A stretch of DNA of 32,119 bases from Lachnospiraceae bacterium (lineage in GTDB: Bacteria; Bacillota; Clostridia; Lachnospirales; Lachnospiraceae): NCBI GenBank assembly GCA_022774705.1, contig JALFLM010000036.1:1-32119 (forward strand), in the 5' to 3' direction. Both the position numbers and the translations under genes were made by a program. A model generated the notes under the pieces. The model worked only from the letters and a program-made list of their open reading frames with translations, searched no databases and was not told where the DNA came from. Positions 24,580 to 32,119 of this stretch are shown piece after piece (positions within the stretch are counted from its first letter, which is position 1; each line of letters begins with the position of its first letter).

Positions 24580-25128
24580 ATGCAGGAAAAAAAAGAAGTC
24601 AGAAAAATGATCAAACGGTTCAGAGATGCGGCTACCGATGCGGAAGTTGCAGCCATGAGCAGTAAGGTAGCCGATTTTATCGTATCGATTCCCGAATTTC
24701 AGAAAGCGGAATGCGTTTACGCCTATATTGACTACAATCATGAAGTTATGACTGACGAGATCATTGCCCGCGCATGGGCTGCCGGCAAGCGTGTGGCAGT
24801 GCCCAAGGTAGTCGGCAAGGATCTGATCTGGTACTACATAACAAAATTTGAGGATGTGGAATCAGGCTACATGGGTATCCGCGAGCCGAAGACAACCCTT
24901 CCTGAAGCACATGAAACAGATGCGTTTTTCGTAATGCCCGGTGTGGCCTTTGACAGAGCCCATCACAGAGTAGGATACGGCGGAGGCTTCTACGACAGAT
25001 ATCTGGAAAAGCCCAATACGCATTACAAAGCAGCACTGGCATTTGAATTCCAGATTCTGGATATCGTACCCTTTGAGGCACATGATATTCTTCCGGACGC
25101 TATCGTATCGGAAAAAGCTATTTATTAG
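24580..25128 (+). CDS. 5-formyltetrahydrofolate cyclo-ligase
   Basis: The 182-residue protein has a basic N-terminus, YAYIDYNHEVMTDEII, and the signature VMPGVAFDRAHHRVGYGGGF followed by YDRYL, the nucleotide-binding site of the family. It converts 5-formyl-THF to 5,10-methenyl-THF using ATP in the cytosol. The start follows GAGGAGG. The length is normal. Confidence 0.94.
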   Translation: MQEKKEVRKMIKRFRDAATDAEVAAMSSKVADFIVSIPEFQKAECVYAYIDYNHEVMTDEIIARAWAAGKRVAVPKVVGKDLIWYYITKFEDVESGYMGIREPKTTLPEAHETDAFFVMPGVAFDRAHHRVGYGGGFYDRYLEKPNTHYKAALAFEFQILDIVPFEAHDILPDAIVSEKAIY

Positions 25129-25169
25129 GATTTACAACAAGTAATTATATTTTAAGAAGACAGTGAGGA

Positions 25170-26420
25170 ATGAATGTGGTTGATTTAATTGAAATGGGGC
25201 AGGCTGCCCGCAGGGCAGCCCGTATTCTGAACAGACTGGGAGTTGAGGAGAAAAACAGAGGACTGGCGGCGGCAGCTGATGCACTGCTGGCCAGTGAAGC
25301 TTTGCTGATTCAGGAAAATGCAAAGGATATGGAAGCCGGACAGGCAAAAAATATGTCTCAGGGGCTTCTTGACCGTCTGCTTCTGACTCATGACCGTATC
25401 GCAGGTATGGCGGATGGTCTGCGTCAGATCATAGCGCTTGAGGACCCGGTGGGTGAAGTTCTTTCCATGAAGAAGCGTCCCAATGGCCTTCTGATCGGCA
25501 AAAAACGGGTTCCCATCGGCGTAATCGGGATTATCTACGAATCGCGCCCCAATGTAACGGCGGATGCCTTCGGTCTCTGCTTTAAGACGGGTAATGCAGT
25601 GATATTAAAAGGTGGAAGCGATGCCATTCATTCCAATCTGGCAATTGCATCGGTGATCCGTGATGCATTGAAGGGGGCGGGACTTCCGGAGGATGCTGTA
25701 CAGCTGATCGGCGATACCAGCCGGGAGACAGCCACCGCCATGATGAAATTGAACGGATACATTGATGTGCTGATTCCTCGGGGCGGAGCCGGTCTCATCC
25801 GCTCCGTGGTTCAGAACAGTACAGTGCCGGTCATTGAAACAGGAACCGGCAACTGTCACATTTATGTGGATGAAAGTGCAGATCTTGATATGGCGCTGAA
25901 CATTATTATCAACGCCAAGACGCAGCGTGTGGGTGTATGCAACGCCTGCGAATCCATTGTACTCCACGAAGCGGTGCTGGATGCATTTACCGCCAGACTG
26001 GCGGAGGCACTGAAGGGCCGGCATGTGGAGATGCGCGGTGACGGGCCGGTCTGTGAACGGGCAGACGGGATCCTTCCCGCATCAGAGGAAGACTGGGGAA
26101 CCGAATATCTGGATTATATCGTATCGATCCGGACAGTTTCCGGTATTGATGAAGCAATTGAACATATTAACCGGTACAATACCGGTCATTCTGAAGCCAT
26201 CATCACCCGGGACTACGCCAATGCGCAGAAATTCCTGGATGAAGTGGATGCGGCAGCTGTATATGTCAACGCGTCCACCCGTTTTACTGATGGCGGTGAA
26301 TTCGGATTTGGTGCGGAAATCGGCATCAGCACCCAGAAGCTTCATGCCAGAGGCCCCATGGGACTGACTGAGCTGACCACAACGAAATATATTATTTACG
26401 GGAACGGACAGACCCGTTAG
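25170..26420 (+). CDS. proA: Glutamate-5-semialdehyde dehydrogenase (gamma-glutamyl phosphate reductase)
   Basis: The 416-residue protein has the ProA pattern: [41 protein letters not shown] and the catalytic region [10 protein letters not shown] with C257 as the likely nucleophile (CNALE-type site). It reduces gamma-glutamyl phosphate with NADPH to glutamate semialdehyde, the second step of proline synthesis after ProB. The usual start is the ATG at 25170, weakly preceded by GTGAGGA. Confidence 0.96.
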   Translation: MNVVDLIEMGQAARRAARILNRLGVEEKNRGLAAAADALLASEALLIQENAKDMEAGQAKNMSQGLLDRLLLTHDRIAGMADGLRQIIALEDPVGEVLSMKKRPNGLLIGKKRVPIGVIGIIYESRPNVTADAFGLCFKTGNAVILKGGSDAIHSNLAIASVIRDALKGAGLPEDAVQLIGDTSRETATAMMKLNGYIDVLIPRGGAGLIRSVVQNSTVPVIETGTGNCHIYVDESADLDMALNIIINAKTQRVGVCNACESIVLHEAVLDAFTARLAEALKGRHVEMRGDGPVCERADGILPASEEDWGTEYLDYIVSIRTVSGIDEAIEHINRYNTGHSEAIITRDYANAQKFLDEVDAAAVYVNASTRFTDGGEFGFGAEIGISTQKLHARGPMGLTELTTTKYIIYGNGQTR

Positions 26421-26448
26421 AGTAAAAAATTATCAGGGAGAGTTTTGT

Positions 26449-27900
26449 TTGAAAAAGATCAGAGAGATGCAGGCTGTGGGAGATCTGATCCCCGGTGCTC
26501 CCTTTGAGGAGCCCGAAAGACAGCTTCTGTTTATGGATAAATGCCGTGAGCTGATAGAGGAAAAAGCAAAAGCGGCGGGCAGACCTTTAACGGCTGCCGT
26601 AATAAATTTCGGCTGCCAGATGAATGCAAGAGACGCGGAAAAGCTGCGGGGAATTCTGAAGCAGATCGGATATGAGATCATTGAGGAAGAGACAGCGGAT
26701 TTTGTACTGTACAATACCTGTACGGTCCGTGATAATGCAAACCAGAAGGTTTACGGCCGTCTGGGATATCAGAAAACATTTAAAAAACAGAATCCGGAGA
26801 TGATTGTGGCGCTGTGCGGCTGCATGATGCAGGAGCCGGAGGTCATAGAGAAAATCAAAAAAAGCTATCGATTTGTGGATATTATCTTCGGAACGCACAA
26901 TGTCTACAGGCTGGCGGAGCTGCTGTATGCGCACCTGACCAGCAAAAGCATGATCATTGATGTCTGGAAGGATACGGATTCCAGTGTGGAAACCCTGCCG
27001 GTGGACCGCAAATATACCTTCAAATCGGGCGTGAATATCATGTACGGATGCAATAATTTCTGCAGCTACTGTATCGTTCCCTATGTAAGAGGCAGGGAGC
27101 GTTCCAGGACACCGGAAGAAATTCTGTCTGAGTGCAGAAAGCTGGCCGATGAAGGTATTGTTGAAGTGATGCTTCTGGGACAGAATGTGAATTCCTACGG
27201 TAAAAATCTGGAGAATCCCATCAGTTTTGCACAGCTGTTAAGGGAAGTGGAGAAGATTGACGGAATCAAACGGATCCGGTTCATGACATCCCATCCCAAG
27301 GATCTGTCGGATGAACTGATTCAGGTTATGAAGGAGAGCAAAAAGATCTGCCGCCATCTCCATCTGCCTCTTCAGTCCGGCAGCAGCAGGATTCTGAAGA
27401 TCATGAACCGCCGCTATGACAAGGAAAAATATCTGGCGCTGGCAGAGAAGATCAAAAGGGAGATTCCCGATATTGCACTGACTACGGATATTATTGTCGG
27501 CTTCCCCGGGGAAACGGAAGAAGATTTTGAAGAGACTCTGGATGTGGTCCGCAAAGTACGCTACAGCAGTGCATTTACCTTTATTTATTCCAAACGTACG
27601 GGAACGCCTGCAGCAGCCATGGAAGATCAGATTCCGGAAGAGGTTTCCAAAGAGCGTTTTGGCAGACTGCTCGCTCTGGTGCAGGAAATCGCAGCTGAAG
27701 AGTGTGTACATCTTACCGGACAGGTGCAGCAGGTTCTGGTGGAAACCACCAGCAATCACGAAGGGATGGTTTCCGGACGCCTGAGCAACAATATGGTCGT
27801 ACATTTTCCCGGTGCCGAAGATCAGATTGGAAATTTTGTGAATGTCAGGCTGGATGAAGCGAAAGGCTTCTATTATATCGGTACGCAGGTGGAATCATAA
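26449..27900 (+). CDS. miaB: tRNA-2-methylthio-N6-dimethylallyladenosine synthase MiaB
   Basis: A TTG start at 26449 follows GGGAGAG at 6 bases; the first ATG is at 26467. The 483-residue radical-SAM methylthiotransferase has the N-terminal cluster cysteines (C56 in NFGCQMNARD, then VRDNANQKVYG, and ALCGCMMQ), the radical-SAM cluster C201-x3-C205-x2-C208 (YGCNNFCSYC), and a C-terminal TRAM-type region from about residue 415. It adds the 2-methylthio group to i6A37 of tRNA. The N-terminal ~45 residues before the first domain are a common Firmicutes extension. Confidence 0.95.
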   Translation: MKKIREMQAVGDLIPGAPFEEPERQLLFMDKCRELIEEKAKAAGRPLTAAVINFGCQMNARDAEKLRGILKQIGYEIIEEETADFVLYNTCTVRDNANQKVYGRLGYQKTFKKQNPEMIVALCGCMMQEPEVIEKIKKSYRFVDIIFGTHNVYRLAELLYAHLTSKSMIIDVWKDTDSSVETLPVDRKYTFKSGVNIMYGCNNFCSYCIVPYVRGRERSRTPEEILSECRKLADEGIVEVMLLGQNVNSYGKNLENPISFAQLLREVEKIDGIKRIRFMTSHPKDLSDELIQVMKESKKICRHLHLPLQSGSSRILKIMNRRYDKEKYLALAEKIKREIPDIALTTDIIVGFPGETEEDFEETLDVVRKVRYSSAFTFIYSKRTGTPAAAMEDQIPEEVSKERFGRLLALVQEIAAEECVHLTGQVQQVLVETTSNHEGMVSGRLSNNMVVHFPGAEDQIGNFVNVRLDEAKGFYYIGTQVES

Positions 27901-28048
27901 ATACAAGGCAGAGAACAGCTGTTTCGAGAGTCGGTCAGTATGTTTATAACTGCTCAGAAGAGCGTTATGCATAGTTTCTGAATCTGATTGGAACAAGCTG
28001 CCCTTATGTACAGGAAAGGAGCAGGTGCAGCAATGCACCGACAGAAGG

Positions 28049-29338
28049 ATGAACAACTTTAAAGACGCAACCAATTGTCTGCATGCCGGCTATGAGCCGA
28101 AAAAGGGAGAGCCCCGCATGCTCCCCATTATTCAGAGTACCACGTTCAAATATGATGACAGCGACCAGATGGGCCGGTTATTTGACCTGGAAGAGGACGG
28201 ATATTTCTATTCCCGTCTTGCCAATCCGACAGCGGATGCGGTAGCTGCCAAAATCTGTGCGCTGGAGGGCGGCGTGGCAGCCATGCTGACCTCTTCAGGA
28301 CAGGCAGCGAACTTTTTCGCTATGTTCAATATCTGCAATGCAGGCGATCACATCGTATCCGCAGCAACCATTTACGGCGGAACTTCCAACCTGCTGACTG
28401 TAACCATGAAAAAGATGGGCATCGATGTCACTCTGGTGGATCCTGATGCTTCCTATGAAGAACTGTGCAAAGCCATGAGACCCAACACGAAGCTGGTTTT
28501 TGGCGAAACCATTTCCAATCCTTCTCTTGTGGTTCTTGATATTGAAAAGTTTGCAAAGCTGGCACATGATCACGGCGTTCCGCTGATCGTGGACAATACA
28601 TTCGCAACACCCATCAACTGCAAACCGTTTCAGTTCGGTGCAGATATCGTGACTCATTCTACCACCAAATACATGGACGGTCATGCGGCACAGGTGGGCG
28701 GTGCCATCGTTGACAGCGGTAATTTTGACTGGATGGCTCATGGGGACAAGTTTCCCGGCATGACCACGCCGGATGAATCCTATCATGGTATCGTTTATGC
28801 GGAAAAATTCGGCAAAGCAGGATATATTACAAAAGCAACAGCGCAGCTGATGCGGGATCTGGGCTCAACACCTGCTCCTATGAATGCATTTCTTCTGAAT
28901 ATGGGACTGGAGTCTCTGCCGCTTCGTATGGCAGCACACTGCTCCAATGCCCTGAAGGTTGCTCAGTATCTGAAAAACAATGAGCACGTTGCATGGATCA
29001 GCTATCCCGGTCTGGAAGGCGACAAATACTACGAAACCGCACAGAAATACATGCCGAAGGGCACCTGCGGCGTGGTTGTGTTCGGTCTGAAAGGGGGACG
29101 TGAAACCTGCATCAAATTTATGGATAACCTGAAACTGGGTTCTATTGTAACACATGTAGCTGATGCCAAAACCTGTGTACTGCATCCTGCCAGCCATACA
29201 CACAGACAGCTGAATGACGAACAGCTGGTGGAAGCTGGCGTCAGCCCGGATCTGATCCGCTTCTCTGTCGGCATTGAAGATGCTGGTGACATTATTGCCG
29301 ATATTGAGCAGGCACTGGCGATTGCCACGGCAGAATAA
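28049..29338 (+). CDS. metY: O-acetylhomoserine sulfhydrylase (Cys/Met metabolism PLP enzyme)
   Basis: The start at 28049 gives MNNFKDATNCLHAGYEPKKG, the usual opening of MetY; a GTG at 28025 with AAAGGAG upstream is possible. The 429-residue protein has SRLANPTADAVAAKICALEGG, the PLP-lysine site HSTTKYMDGH (K207) and the C-terminal HPASHTHRQLND and LIRFSVGIEDAGDI motifs. It should make homocysteine from O-acetylhomoserine and sulfide; related enzymes of the fold cleave methionine, so this is the best but not the only call. No S-box riboswitch is seen in the 148-bp gap before it. Confidence 0.9.
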   Translation: MNNFKDATNCLHAGYEPKKGEPRMLPIIQSTTFKYDDSDQMGRLFDLEEDGYFYSRLANPTADAVAAKICALEGGVAAMLTSSGQAANFFAMFNICNAGDHIVSAATIYGGTSNLLTVTMKKMGIDVTLVDPDASYEELCKAMRPNTKLVFGETISNPSLVVLDIEKFAKLAHDHGVPLIVDNTFATPINCKPFQFGADIVTHSTTKYMDGHAAQVGGAIVDSGNFDWMAHGDKFPGMTTPDESYHGIVYAEKFGKAGYITKATAQLMRDLGSTPAPMNAFLLNMGLESLPLRMAAHCSNALKVAQYLKNNEHVAWISYPGLEGDKYYETAQKYMPKGTCGVVVFGLKGGRETCIKFMDNLKLGSIVTHVADAKTCVLHPASHTHRQLNDEQLVEAGVSPDLIRFSVGIEDAGDIIADIEQALAIATAE

Positions 29339-29552
29339 GAGAAAGCGGCGCAGAAGGAAATTGATGGAAAAAGGCACAGGTACGAAAAGCCTGAATCTGA
29401 GGCGGAATCTTCATATTGTGTGCTTTTTGACTTGAAAAATATGTTTCTGAAACATAAAAACTGTGATTTTTTTGTCGAATTCTGCCCCTGCAATTGAAAT
29501 CAAATTGTTCATGTAAAAAAACAAAGTTGATTCCGAGGGCAAATCCGGCAAA

Positions 29553-29621
29553 TCTCACAAAAGTGTTTTTTTCGGTGAAAATGTCTGTTTTTTTAATAGA
29601 CATTTTCGCTTTTTTGTGAGA
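29553..29621 (+). terminator. Long two-part hairpin, probable terminator or attenuator
   Basis: Outer arms TCTCACAAAA and TTTTGTGAGA (29553-29562 and 29612-29621) and inner arms GAAAATGTCT and AGACATTTTC (29577-29586 and 29598-29607) form a long, mostly paired structure. T-runs lie inside it, not after it. It lies about 215 bp after metY and could end that transcript. Confidence 0.4.
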
Positions 29622-29674
29622 AAATTAGGAATGGAAAGGCGAAGCGGAAGGTTTCGCTGATAAAATCCAAATTA

Positions 29675-29749
29675 GTGATTTTGATTATGCTGGCAGCAAC
29701 GGCCGCCCCCATGGCAGCTTTTGCAGCAGTACATATTCGAAAGGAGTAA
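29675..29749 (+). other. Signal-peptide-like leader or remnant before the NifU-like gene
   Basis: A frame reads VILIMLAATAAPMAAFAAVH and then IRKE before TAA, with a basic stretch (KAKRKVSLIKSK) further upstream. This resembles a signal peptide cut off after its cleavage site. No ribosome site precedes its GTG (29675) or ATG (29687). Its stop overlaps the ribosome site of the next gene, as in a leader peptide, but it may equally be a gene remnant. Confidence 0.3.
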
Positions 29750-29754
29750 AACCA

Positions 29755-30459
29755 ATGATTTATTCACATGAAGTTGAAAAAATGTGTCCGGTAGGACAGG
29801 GCGTTAAGCATGGCGCAGCACCGATTCCCGTTGAAGGCAAATGGGTTAAGGCAAAAGAAGTTACAGATATTTCAGCATTAACACATGGTATTGGCTGGTG
29901 TGCACCTCAGCAGGGCGCATGCAAACTTACCCTCAACGTTAAAGAAGGTATCATTCAGGAAGCACTGGTAGAAACCATCGGATGTTCCGGTATGACTCAT
30001 TCAGCAGCTATGGCTTCCGAAATCCTTCCCGGTCTGACCATTCTGGAAGCACTGAACACTGACCTGGTATGTGATGCAATCAACACCGCAATGAGAGAAC
30101 TGTTCCTGCAGATCGTTTACGGCCGCAGCCAGAGTGCATTCTCTGAAGATGGTCTGCCCGTTGGTGCAGGTCTGGAAGATCTGGGTAAAGGTCTCCGTTC
30201 TCAGGTTGGTACCATGTACGGTACATTAAAGAAAGGTCCCCGTTATCTGGAGATGGCAGAAGGCTATGTAACAGGTATCGCCCTGGACGAAGAAGATTTA
30301 ATCATTGGCTATCAGTTCGTTAACCTTGGTAAGATGACAGACTTCATCAAGAAGGGTGATGACCCCGCAACTGCTTATGAAAAGTCAAAAGGTCAGTATG
30401 GCCGTGTTGCAGACGCAGTTAAGATTATCGATCCCAGAACTGATGAAGTAATTAAATAA
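29755..30459 (+). CDS. NifU/IscU-like iron-sulfur scaffold protein, partner of the GGGtGRT protein
   Basis: The 234-residue protein has the segment ETIGCSGMTHSAAMASEIL, like the cluster cysteine region of NifU/IscU scaffolds, and two more cysteines in IGWCAPQQGACKLTL. It is much longer than IscU (about 130) by a C-terminal half ending KSKGQYGRVADAVKIIDPRT. AAAGGAG lies 8 bases before the ATG. The next gene follows after 18 bases and encodes the GGGtGRT protein, its regular companion in anaerobes. Codon use (many AAA, CTG, GGT, ATC) suggests high expression. The physiological role of the pair is not established. Confidence 0.85.
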   Translation: MIYSHEVEKMCPVGQGVKHGAAPIPVEGKWVKAKEVTDISALTHGIGWCAPQQGACKLTLNVKEGIIQEALVETIGCSGMTHSAAMASEILPGLTILEALNTDLVCDAINTAMRELFLQIVYGRSQSAFSEDGLPVGAGLEDLGKGLRSQVGTMYGTLKKGPRYLEMAEGYVTGIALDEEDLIIGYQFVNLGKMTDFIKKGDDPATAYEKSKGQYGRVADAVKIIDPRTDEVIK

Positions 30460-30477
30460 TACGGAGGTAACTGAAAG

Positions 30478-31488
30478 ATGGCTTTATTTGAATCATATGA
30501 AAGAAGAATTGACAAGATCAATGCTGTATTAAACAGCTATGGTATTGCTTCCATCGAAGAAGCTGAAAAAATCACAAAAGATGCTGGTCTGGATGTTTAC
30601 AATCAGATCAAAGGCATTCAGCCTATCTGCTTCGAGAACGCATGCTGGGCATACACTGTAGGCGCAGCAATCGCAATCAAGAAAAACTGCAGAAAAGCTT
30701 CCGAAGCTGCAGCAGCAATCGGTGAAGGCCTTCAGGCTTTCTGTATCCCCGGTTCTGTAGCTGATACCCGTAAAGTAGGTCTTGGTCATGGTAACCTTGG
30801 CAAGATGCTTCTGGAAGAGGAAACCGAGTGCTTCGCATTCCTTGCCGGCCATGAATCCTTCGCAGCAGCTGAAGGTGCTATCGGTATCGCTGAAAAGGCC
30901 AACAAGGTTCGTAAGAAACCCCTGCGTGTTATCCTGAACGGTCTGGGTAAAGATGCAGCACAGATCATCTCCAGAATCAACGGCTTTACATATGTAGAAA
31001 CAGAATACGATCCCTACACCAACACCGTTAAGGAAGTATTCCGCAAATCCTACTCTGAAGGACTTCGTGCAAAGGTTAACTGCTACGGCGCCAACGACGT
31101 ATGCGAAGGTGTTGCAATCATGCACAAGGAAGGCGTAGACGTTTCCATCACCGGTAACTCCACCAACCCCACAAGATTCCAGCATCCCGTAGCCGGTACA
31201 TACAAGAAAGAATGTATCGAACAGGGCAAGAAATACTTCTCAGTAGCATCCGGCGGCGGTACAGGACGTACACTGCATCCCGATAACATGGCAGCAGGTC
31301 CTGCTTCCTACGGTATGACAGATACATTAGGCCGTATGCACTCCGATGCACAGTTCGCAGGTTCCTCATCCGTACCCGCTCATGTTGAAATGATGGGTCT
31401 GATCGGCGCAGGCAACAACCCCATGGTTGGTATGACTGTTGCTGTTGCAGTATCCATTGAAGAAGCAGCTACTGCAGGTAAATTCTAA
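30478..31488 (+). CDS. GGGtGRT protein
   Basis: The 336-residue protein carries the naming motif SVASGGGTGRTLHPDNMA (GGGTGRT at residues 259-265). It also has conserved cysteines in PICFENACWAYTVG, FCIPGSVADTRKVGLGHGNLG, and a glycine-rich C-terminus. The family is known only from genome annotation and always travels with the NifU-like gene just upstream. It has no signal peptide or membrane helix. The ATG follows GGAGG by 10 bases. Strongly biased codons imply an abundant protein. The enzymatic role is unknown; an iron-sulfur or redox job is inferred from its partner. Confidence 0.9.
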   Translation: MALFESYERRIDKINAVLNSYGIASIEEAEKITKDAGLDVYNQIKGIQPICFENACWAYTVGAAIAIKKNCRKASEAAAAIGEGLQAFCIPGSVADTRKVGLGHGNLGKMLLEEETECFAFLAGHESFAAAEGAIGIAEKANKVRKKPLRVILNGLGKDAAQIISRINGFTYVETEYDPYTNTVKEVFRKSYSEGLRAKVNCYGANDVCEGVAIMHKEGVDVSITGNSTNPTRFQHPVAGTYKKECIEQGKKYFSVASGGGTGRTLHPDNMAAGPASYGMTDTLGRMHSDAQFAGSSSVPAHVEMMGLIGAGNNPMVGMTVAVAVSIEEAATAGKF

Positions 31489-31555
31489 GAAATCCTTTAA
31501 AATCAAGGGTTTTTTAAACAGTAAAATTCAGCAAAAACTGTGAAAGAGTAGTAGG

Positions 31556-31588
31556 TTAGTACATTATTAGTACACATCGGTTAGTACA
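31556..31588 (+). repeat. Three copies of TTAGTACA
   Basis: TTAGTACA is present at 31556-31563, 31567-31574 and 31581-31588, with start-to-start distances of 11 and 14 bases. The block lies between the GGGtGRT stop and the terminator. It could be a protein binding site or a relic of the mobile element whose integrase remnant lies nearby. Confidence 0.4.
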
Positions 31589-31604
31589 CTGCTGATACAG
31601 TAAA

Positions 31605-31640
31605 AGGTGCATATCCAAAATCAGGATATGCACCTTTTTT
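31605..31640 (+). terminator. Strong intrinsic terminator of the NifU-like/GGGtGRT operon
   Basis: AGGTGCATATCC (31605-31616) pairs perfectly with GGATATGCACCT (31624-31635) over 12 bp with a 7-base loop, followed by TTTTTT including the last stem T. Confidence 0.85.
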
Positions 31641-31743
31641 AAATCTCCTGTATTTCTTCTGCGAGATACGCTACCATGTCCAAATGCGTATAATGCTTAT
31701 CAGTCACGTCGGTTATTTGTGCTTTACTGATATTTATTGCGTT
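31639..31743 (-). pseudogene. C-terminal remnant of a tyrosine recombinase (integrase)
   Basis: A minus-strand frame from 31743 to a TAA at 31639 includes KAQITDVTDKHYTHLDMVAY followed by LAEEIQEI. The DKHYTHLD segment matches the end of phage-type integrases, where the tyrosine (codon 31692-31690) is the nucleophile and a helix of this kind closes the protein. A stop lies directly upstream (31746-31744), so the rest of the gene is gone. Its stop overlaps the terminator of the plus-strand operon. Confidence 0.65.
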
Positions 31744-31972
31744 TTACTGTTTATATTTGGATTGACTAAATTTACAGCTAAGCATATATTTTTGAATATA
31801 AATTCTATGCACAAGGAGATGTATAAAGGTCAAGCATTAAGGATATGCTGGAAAAATCCCGCAAATATACTAACCCTGAGTATAATCCTGATGATATTCC
31901 CGAAATACATACATACACAAAGGAACAAGGATAAATTCTGGATATGATAAGAATAATAACCGAATAAAGAAT
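31744..31972 (+). other. Gap with short frames only
   Basis: No gene is supported here. One 29-residue frame (31845-31934, MLEKSRKYTNPEYNPDDIPE and onward) has protein-like composition but only a poorly placed TAAGG before it. It could be the end of a lost gene. Confidence 0.4.
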
Positions 31973-32119
31973 GTGATAATATGGATAGGAGTTATTGCGA
32001 TTGCTTTGGTAATTATATGGCAGGTAAAAATTTACGATGAACAGTTTGATAAATGCAGAAACAGCACAATCGCATCCACAAAAGAATCAGAATCTATATC
32101 AGAGTCAGAAACAGAGTTT
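31973..32119 (+). CDS. Start of a membrane-anchored protein, cut by the window edge
   Basis: The frame is open from at least the GTG at 31973 to the edge. It reads VIIWIGVIAIALVIIWQVKI, one membrane helix, followed by a charged, Ser/Glu-rich stretch (TKESESISESETEF) that should lie outside. The true start is uncertain, since no ribosome site is clear; the frame is also open upstream with KNNNRIKN before the helix. No family can be named. Confidence 0.35.
   Translation, partial: MIIWIGVIAIALVIIWQVKIYDEQFDKCRNSTIASTKESESISESETEF

Larger units (their letters stand above)
29339..29754 (+). other. 416-bp gap with a long hairpin and a signal-peptide-like remnant
   Basis: This gap holds no complete gene. 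Its main elements are a long hairpin at 29553-29621 and, directly before the next gene, a reading frame that looks like the end of a signal peptide (29675-29749). The rest is AT-rich and unremarkable; AAAGGAG before the next start is the ribosome site. Confidence 0.6.

Noticed and set aside
27901-28048. SAM-type riboswitch before metY
   Set aside because: Expected because of the gene, but the characteristic conserved S-box core and terminator are not seen.
30529-31185. 218-codon reading frame opposite the GGGtGRT gene
   Set aside because: It is a mirror of strong codon bias in the real gene; no start signal and an unnatural composition.
31684-31947. 87-codon plus-strand frame in the right-hand tail
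   Set aside because: It has no ribosome site, overlaps the integrase remnant on the other strand and has no protein-like pattern.

Overview
The window looks like chromosomal DNA of an anaerobic, spore-forming Clostridia bacterium, most likely a Lachnospiraceae. The sporulation genes yqfC-yqfD, a SpoVB-like flippase, the pair of a NifU-like protein and a GGGtGRT protein, AGGAGG-type ribosome sites and typical Firmicutes promoters all point this way. No rRNA, tRNA or CRISPR array was seen.

The left part (about 1-14,650) is AT-rich accessory DNA. It opens with the right end of an IS200-type element. A tight minus-strand operon follows, read from 8065 down to 338: a STAND/NB-ARC NTPase with C-terminal TPRs, a protein with sigma-70 region 2, a protein with an anti-sigma-like zinc motif (HxxxCxxC), and a TPR-CHAT caspase-like protease with an intact His/Cys dyad. 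The last three genes overlap by 4-11 bases. This is the most interesting content. It combines an NLR-like sensor, a protease and a sigma/anti-sigma-like pair, and it recalls the TPR-CHAT/Csx30/RpoE logic of type III-E CRISPR with the CRISPR sensor replaced by a STAND ATPase. Beyond it lie a Cys-rich small gene, a secreted RICIN-domain protein, a four-helix membrane protein, a zinc-ribbon lipoprotein, a decayed 1.54-kb IS4-like element with intact ends and a 6-bp target duplication, two further membrane-linked proteins, two hairpin terminators and a family 2 glycosyltransferase.

The right part (about 14,700-31,640) is core genome, all on the + strand: yqfC-yqfD-phoH-ybeY, a lipid-linked polysaccharide flippase, a small membrane-anchored protein, two FAD proteins (HI0933/BaiN-like and COG2509-like), a proline cluster (proB, UPF0291 protein, 5-formyl-THF cyclo-ligase, proA), miaB, metY, and a strongly codon-biased pair (NifU-like scaffold plus GGGtGRT protein) closed by a strong terminator. 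The last ~480 bp holds the C-terminal remnant of a tyrosine recombinase and the start of an unidentified membrane-anchored protein, so another mobile element probably once sat there.
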